From Streblospio benedicti (Eukaryota > Annelida > Polychaeta > Spionida > Spionidae), in NCBI GenBank assembly GCA_019095985.1, contig CM032669.1, forward strand, positions 40,714,922-40,778,921: a DNA stretch of 64,000 nucleotides, written 5' to 3'. Position 1 is the first letter of the stretch. The number at the start of each line of letters is the position of its first letter. Under the pieces are notes generated by a model, which searched no databases, was not told the DNA's origin, and was given only the letters and a program-made list of their open reading frames with translations. Positions 58,442 to 64,000 of the stretch are shown piece after piece. The position numbers and the translations under genes were made by a program.

Positions 58442-59195
58442 GCTTAGTGTAAATATTTGCATTAATATCCTGTTAAGAACTATACTTTAAAATGATAACT
58501 TTGTCCACTACAAAGATATTGCACCGGGATAGTGGTCACCATGCTATGTAATGCATTATGGAGTGCTCTAGATAAACTTTTAACCATACTAGTTGCTGAA
58601 AAATGACTCGTTCTATTGGTTTAATACTAGTCTCTGACTCATAGACGACTATTCATGTGGGCTACTGATTATGTGAAAGATATTAGATAATAGATTTTTG
58701 TATGTTGAATGCATTGACGCTTAAGGATAATTTGTAGGTTATATCAGTTTAAATTTATAGGTATCTCATGATAAATGTTTGCCCTGTATGCTAATGCCAT
58801 TGAAATCAGCTCAAGGGTCCTTTTTTGTGGCTATAACTTCCATAGAAGCTAGTTCCGACAGTGATAAAAGCACTAATGATCCTAATGCAAGTTTGCTCCC
58901 TTGAACACAGTTGGCTGGCTGTTCGCAAAAGCAGGCAGCAAGCCTACATCCTAGAAAGGCTTGCTCAAGCTCACTGTATTTAATGAATAATAGGCCTCCT
59001 CATAAGAAAAAATGTTGCAGATGACAATTATATATATATATATTTGGCTCAACGGATGACTACACCGATCGATATTCATACCTGCAAGATTGATATGTAT
59101 TTAATTTATCAGTTTTATTTGTTTTGTGAAGATTTCTTCATAGCCATTAATCAATGTCCCTCCATTTCAGGTAGTCGTGTCACCCTAGTCCAAAA

Positions 59196-61664
59196 ATGCC
59201 TGCTAACTCTATAGCAGCTCTGCCAGTCCTGATTGCTGTGGCAGGTGTGATGCTGAATTTCGCAGTCCATAAAATTGAAGAAGGTAGATTTTTTTTTAGA
59301 AAGAATTTTCATTTGTACATGTAGTATTTTTTTCCATATTAATTTGGTAGTTTTCAATGATACGGATTTTTACCTCATTGCTGCTAAATATTATTTGTTT
59401 TTCTGTCACATTGATAGTGGATGCTAAATCTATTTTTTTTCTACATTGATACTAACTTTTGATTTTGTTTATTATAGGACATGTTGGTGTATATTACAGG
59501 GTATGTATCATATTGTTGATATACAATGTAGATGATGATTTATGTAAATTCAAAATCCGTCAGATTTTCTTACAGATAAATTGACTTCATATTGAATCTT
59601 CTTTTTTAAGGGTGGAGCTCTTTTAACTACCACAAGTAATCCAGGATATCATGTCATGATGCCATTTATAACAACATTCAGATCTGTCCAGGTATTTATA
59701 TTAGTTTTGTCGTATTAAGAAAATAAATTTTATTGATCCCTATCAGCTTGGGACCTTGGGTAACATGTCAAATTTTCTGTACGCATTCTGTGGGAAAATG
59801 GCATTTAGTTTATGCTGATGGCTAAAAATTATCGCATGTTTTTATGTCATGGAAACTCAATTTAGATAAATAAAAAATTATTAATAGTTGTTCAAAAACC
59901 CGTGAAAAATTATAACAAAGTTCAGAAATGATTTTTTTTTCTTTTCTTTTTTCAGACAACTCTCCAAACAGATGAAGTCAAAAATGTTCCTTGCGGTACA
60001 AGGTGAAATCAATTTTTTTTTTCGTTGATATTAACATTTATTTTTCCAAGCTCAATAATTCTATTTAAGGTAAACATAAATTGTTGATACTTAAAATTTA
60101 AGTCAAATGTAGTTCCTCGTATAATATATGCCTTATAATCATTTTCAGTGGTGGTGTAATGATTTATTTCGACAGAATAGAAGTTGTCAATCTTTTGGCT
60201 CCTGATTCAGGTAACCGCGAGAAAGTTTGTCTAACATAATAATAACAAATGTAAACAAAGTGGCACAAAGTCTTAATGGTTATGCTGAGTTTACGAACAA
60301 GTATGCTTGCGCAGAAACAATATGGTGTGTTTTAGGCAGTATGTGATGTTTCTTTCACTTAAATTGCATATTAGAACATTTATAGCAATTTAAAGACCAC
60401 GCTGTAAAAGCCGACTAGAAACTCATCAAAACACCTGTAAATGTAAACCAAATGATTTTTGTCAGACAATACAATAGAAAAGGCATCATTTATTGATCCT
60501 CGATTTTATAGAATACATACATTATATTTTTGACTGAGCATTATCTGTAAGTCTTTGATCATTTTACATTTGGTTTAGTTCATAGAAATACACTTATTGA
60601 CTTTGTATTCTATTGAGAGTTTTCCTAGATAAGTAAATTAATTATTTTATAATGGTTGTATGTCATCCAATGTGACATTTGAAAACCAGCACATTTTTTA
60701 ATCATAAAGTCTTAATTTCTTTCGTTGAACAAGTTCATTAGCTGTTTTAATTCAAATAATACAGATAGTTCTTCGTATCAACAGCTATCACAATTTAATA
60801 ATATATGTCTCAATATTTCGACAACAACGTCAGTTGTCAAAATATTGAGATACTGATTATCAAATTGTGATAGTTGTTGATATGAAGAACTAACTGTATT
60901 ATTAATTTCTCTCGATTGTAATCCTGTTGTGGCTACTGTCTTTTCCACCAATTCACAATTCAACGGTTTCAAAGATTCAAAGGCTAAATTAAATTTTTAT
61001 TCTCATATAATATCAACTATTTTCGTGTTTTAACAACACCTCTTCAGGAGATAAATATACAAATATGCAGCAAACAATATTTAACAGTCCAGGATATACA
61101 GTATATGAAGTTATAAATAATTCCATTTGTTACAAATCGTTCCTAAGTATATTTGGTTATGGTGACTGTAAAAACAGTATTTTATGTTATATATTTCTTA
61201 GGCAAGTGACTTATGCAATTTCATTAACATTTGAGTCTTGTGACAGGTTATGAGAAATAATGACCTCAAACATTTTTTTATAATGTACTATAGTTGATGA
61301 TGAATCAAATTAAACTTTTAAATTGGTGGAAACAATTGTAGCCACAACATGAAAAGAACCATCTACAACCAAATAATTTATCTTAGTAATTTTTTTCATT
61401 GTAATCCTCTTTCTCAGTTTTGTCCCAGAACTGAGACAGAGAGAATTAGGATTAGAATTAAGTACCCAAGCTCGGGAAACGTAAACTATTTGCTTTTTAT
61501 AAAGCCAAATGATGAGCATTGAGACGGTTATGTTGCAGTGCACGCCACGGTGAAGAATTACACAGCCGACTACGACAAGACGCTCATCTACAACAAGATT
61601 CACCACGAGCTCAACCAGTTCTGCAGCGTTCACAACTTGCAAGAGGTCTACATCAACCTATTTG
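59196..61664 (+). CDS. ERLIN: Erlin, ER SPFH-domain protein (5' part)
   Basis: Exons: 59196-59283, 59478-59500 (23 nt), 59611-59691, 59956-60002, 60149-60210 and 61539-61664, all GT/AG and in phase. The ATG follows an acceptor TTTCAG at 59170, so a 5' UTR intron is likely. The protein begins [20 protein letters not shown] (membrane anchor). [18 protein letters not shown] and [20 protein letters not shown] follow, then [20 protein letters not shown] and [20 protein letters not shown], ending QEVYINLF before GTGAGT. This is the N-terminal half of the SPFH domain. Erlins form ER-membrane rings that help degrade IP3 receptors and restrain SREBP. No later exon was seen, so the rest lies beyond a long intron or outside the window. 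Confidence 0.95.
60759..60903. mobile_element. fold-back element in ERLIN intron
   Basis: AATACAGATAGTTCTTCGTA with TCAACAGCTATCACAATTT is mirrored by AAATTGTGATAGTTGTTGAT with ATGAAGAACTAACTGTATT. The inner CAATATTT-CGACAAC and GTTGTC-AAAATATTG also pair. Arms are about 68 bp with about 85-90 percent identity. Confidence 0.85.
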
Positions 61665-61890
61665 GTGAGTTCAGTATCTTACCGATTAGGAAGTGTGATC
61701 AGGCAGCACAGTGATTGGTCGTTTGTTGTCTGGGAGACTCAGACTTTAAGTTGACAAGTCCGAAAGGGCGACTCAACTTTCATGTTTTTCGCTTGTTCGA
61801 AATCTTGCATCAAGCAATTTTTTGCCAGGCAGTAATGTATTTTTTCTATATTTGTTAAGTTAATCAGTTGAGCGGCAGCAGTTCTTCTCA

Positions 61891-62006
61891 TGATTAGTAG
61901 TCTTCTGGTCACTGCTGTATGAATAGTAATCAAAAATGAAAAATATATATAATTTTTCATTTTTGATTACTATTCATACAGCAGTGACCAGAAGACTACT
62001 AATCAG
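61891..62006. repeat. perfect palindrome in ERLIN intron or 3' flank
   Basis: The arm ATTAGTAGTCTTCTGGTCAC, TGCTGTATGAATAGTAATCA, AAAATGAAAAAT is repeated exactly in inverse around an AT-rich centre near 61,948. Arms of about 53 bp show no mismatch. Confidence 0.93.
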
Positions 62007-64000
62007 TATTTTTTCATATCAGCATACTTCTTGCACATAATCATAAGATTCAAAAACATCAGTAACTAGTGAAAATTAAACTTAAATAACAAGTTACATG
62101 TATTCTTTTTTCGGACGACCCACAATATCACCCGTCCGATTGGGCAACCTAGGTTTGAGAATTACTTTGCTGTCTGAGTGTAGATATAATCATATTGTGT
62201 AAGATATAAACTTTTACATTGATCATATTTTTTTTGAATAAGGATTTGGCAGAAGAAAATGCTACTTGAACCATCTCCAAGATTTTATTTTTCAAATGCA
62301 GCTAGCATTTCCAGTCTGACGTACAATGGAAATTTGGCGGCATCCTAAGAAATCTGGATTCATACAAAATCAACTCCCACTGTGTCCCACTGTTAAACTC
62401 ATCTCTGTGGTGACTGCAATCTCTGTATCTCAACTCAATCACTCACCCTCTTGGAGCCACATACAAATAACGTATTTTACTTCTCAATGCTAGGGACAGG
62501 AAATGATTTTGATAAATATAACGCTGGCAAGAAATGTTGAACAAAGTTTTTTAAATGTTCCACAAGAATCATTCCATGTGTATATTTCTTTCTAAAAATA
62601 ATTGTCCTTATATAAGATTGACTGCTGTATCCCAGTGATCGTTGTTATCCCAGACCTGGGTGTAACAATAACAAAGACATAAAGTATCCTTACACCTTAG
62701 CATATTCTTTACATGTCCGCCATAAATATAATTCGTGTCAATTATGACCTTATCGGACCATGTGCAATGATTTGGCACCATGCCAGTCTAGATGTACTTA
62801 CGTTTGACTTCGATTTTGAACGTAGATTTGTTGACTATAGATTTTTCGTGATGTTGCTGTTGCCTCACGCTCATGTGTAGCGAGTGGGGTCATGTTAGAT
62901 CTATAGATCTAGGAAACTCCTATTAATGTTTCTTAATCTGTGTGCTGACAGCTGTATATGTTATTGTTTACTGGTTTATTTAGTATGGTAAAAATAAGAA
63001 ACAAGACAGTCCTCTGAATGTGTACTGTAAATGTGGAAAGGTTCTGATGAAATCAAAAGAGCTACGAAGGATCATAGTTCTTTGTCAACAATGGAACCTC
63101 CGAATGTGACACTGGTCTATTCATGAAGACTTGCGTGTCTACTAACTGATTGAAGAGGTGTTCTTTTGCACTAAATGATTAGATTGTTGGACAATGTCAT
63201 TTAAATTTCTACATGCCACCATGATGGGATAGAATAACGATTATTGGGATATGAATTAAAAGTTCATTATCCATTCAGTTATCGTACAACGATAACATAA
63301 TTTTGCTTCTTATTACAAGGGTTTCTAACGGTTTGTACATGATGCTGTAGGGGCATTTCCAAAGTGACGCGGTGTGCGCATCATAGAGGCTATTTTTAGA
63401 ACGTGCTCCAAATCATAACAAAGCTAGCTGGCATGAACGGTTCATTTACTAATGTCAAATTATTCGTTATTCATTAAATTCAGCTTTGGAAAATACAAAT
63501 GATTGACAGTTACATCAGAAGTGACAAAGCATTTACTTTGATATATGTGTAAAACAATATTAGATAACATGCTTTGTTAAAAAATCCTTTATTATTCATT
63601 TAGCAGCCCTTTAAAGATATTAAACATAATCATCTCTAATGTAAATTCTGTAACATGAACTGTTTGAACGTAAAATGTGAAAATGACAGCTTTATAAAGT
63701 TAGCTCCAACTTTGACACCACAGAACATGATATTACCAGAGACACGTGGACCTCTAAATGAGACACATTTAGATGGTTTACTGCATGTGATCAGTGCTCC
63801 CCAGGGGTACAGTTACACCTGATATGTGGTCAAATCCCCTGGGGTGGAGGTGTGTGCCAGACTGTTTGACAACTCTAGATATTTTCTGAGAGTATTTATT
63901 TTATAAAATGTATTTTATTCATTCAATTATTGATTAATGTATATCCTTTGCAAATGTCAACAAAATAATTTTAAAGAAAGAAAAGAATATTGTTAAAATT
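62007..64000. other. no recognised feature
   Basis: AT-rich sequence in which I find no exon, RNA gene or repeat. If ERLIN continues, this is its intron. Confidence 0.45.

Noticed and set aside
63790-63870. CCCCTGG-containing inverted words as a MITE
   Set aside because: The arms are too short (under 10 bp) and no second copy is seen in the window.

Overview
The window is animal nuclear DNA: AT-rich, intron-rich, dense in short inverted-repeat elements, with metazoan-type split genes joined at clean GT/AG sites. Gene content (GCNA, calmodulin, ERLIN) and repeat content (XPG-nuclease DNA transposons, hammerhead-bearing repeats, jockey/CR1-like LINEs) fit a marine invertebrate. I cannot name the phylum from the sequence.

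Layout. At 2.5-3.8 kb (+) lies a small three-exon gene of unknown function. From 40.9 kb down to 5.7 kb (-) runs one large gene that I could follow through about 29 phase-compatible exons (about 1,410 residues). It is GCNA/ACRC: a long acidic, Ser-rich disordered N-terminal region made mostly of small phase-1 exons, then a SprT-like metalloprotease domain (HEMCH), a four-cysteine zinc ribbon and an HMG-like tail. Two large transposons sit in its introns. Element 1 (11,415-17,810, coding on -) and element 2 (about 19,660-26,230, coding on +) have long terminal inverted repeats and apparent 3-bp target duplications. They encode relatives of one protein family with a Cys-rich N-terminus. In element 1 there is a FEN1/XPG-like nuclease core, the reported hallmark of the Academ superfamily. 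A 5'-truncated LINE is nested in element 2 and a MITE in element 1.

From 41 to 54 kb there is no strong conserved gene. This stretch holds two assembly gaps of 100 N, a 1.6-kb duplication flanking one gap, a second 1.4-kb duplication flanking a poor-quality block, and a small gene with a PHD finger whose last exon lies in the duplicated block. At 47.4-48.1 kb a short tandem repeat with (CA)n tracts carries three copies of a type I hammerhead ribozyme, one with a consensus core. It resembles metazoan retrozymes or Penelope-like element termini.

At 55.5-56.6 kb (-) a complete two-exon calmodulin gene lies head to head with ERLIN (+, from 59.2 kb, running off or continuing past the last exon seen at 61.66 kb). 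A copy of ERLIN coding exon 1 and its splice edge lies just upstream of calmodulin.

The host genes are unrelated in job: GCNA is a germline DNA-protein-crosslink and genome-stability factor, calmodulin is the calcium sensor, and ERLIN is an ER-membrane SPFH scaffold. The main novelty is in the mobile and RNA elements and in the unusual exon architecture and splice-donor repeat of GCNA.
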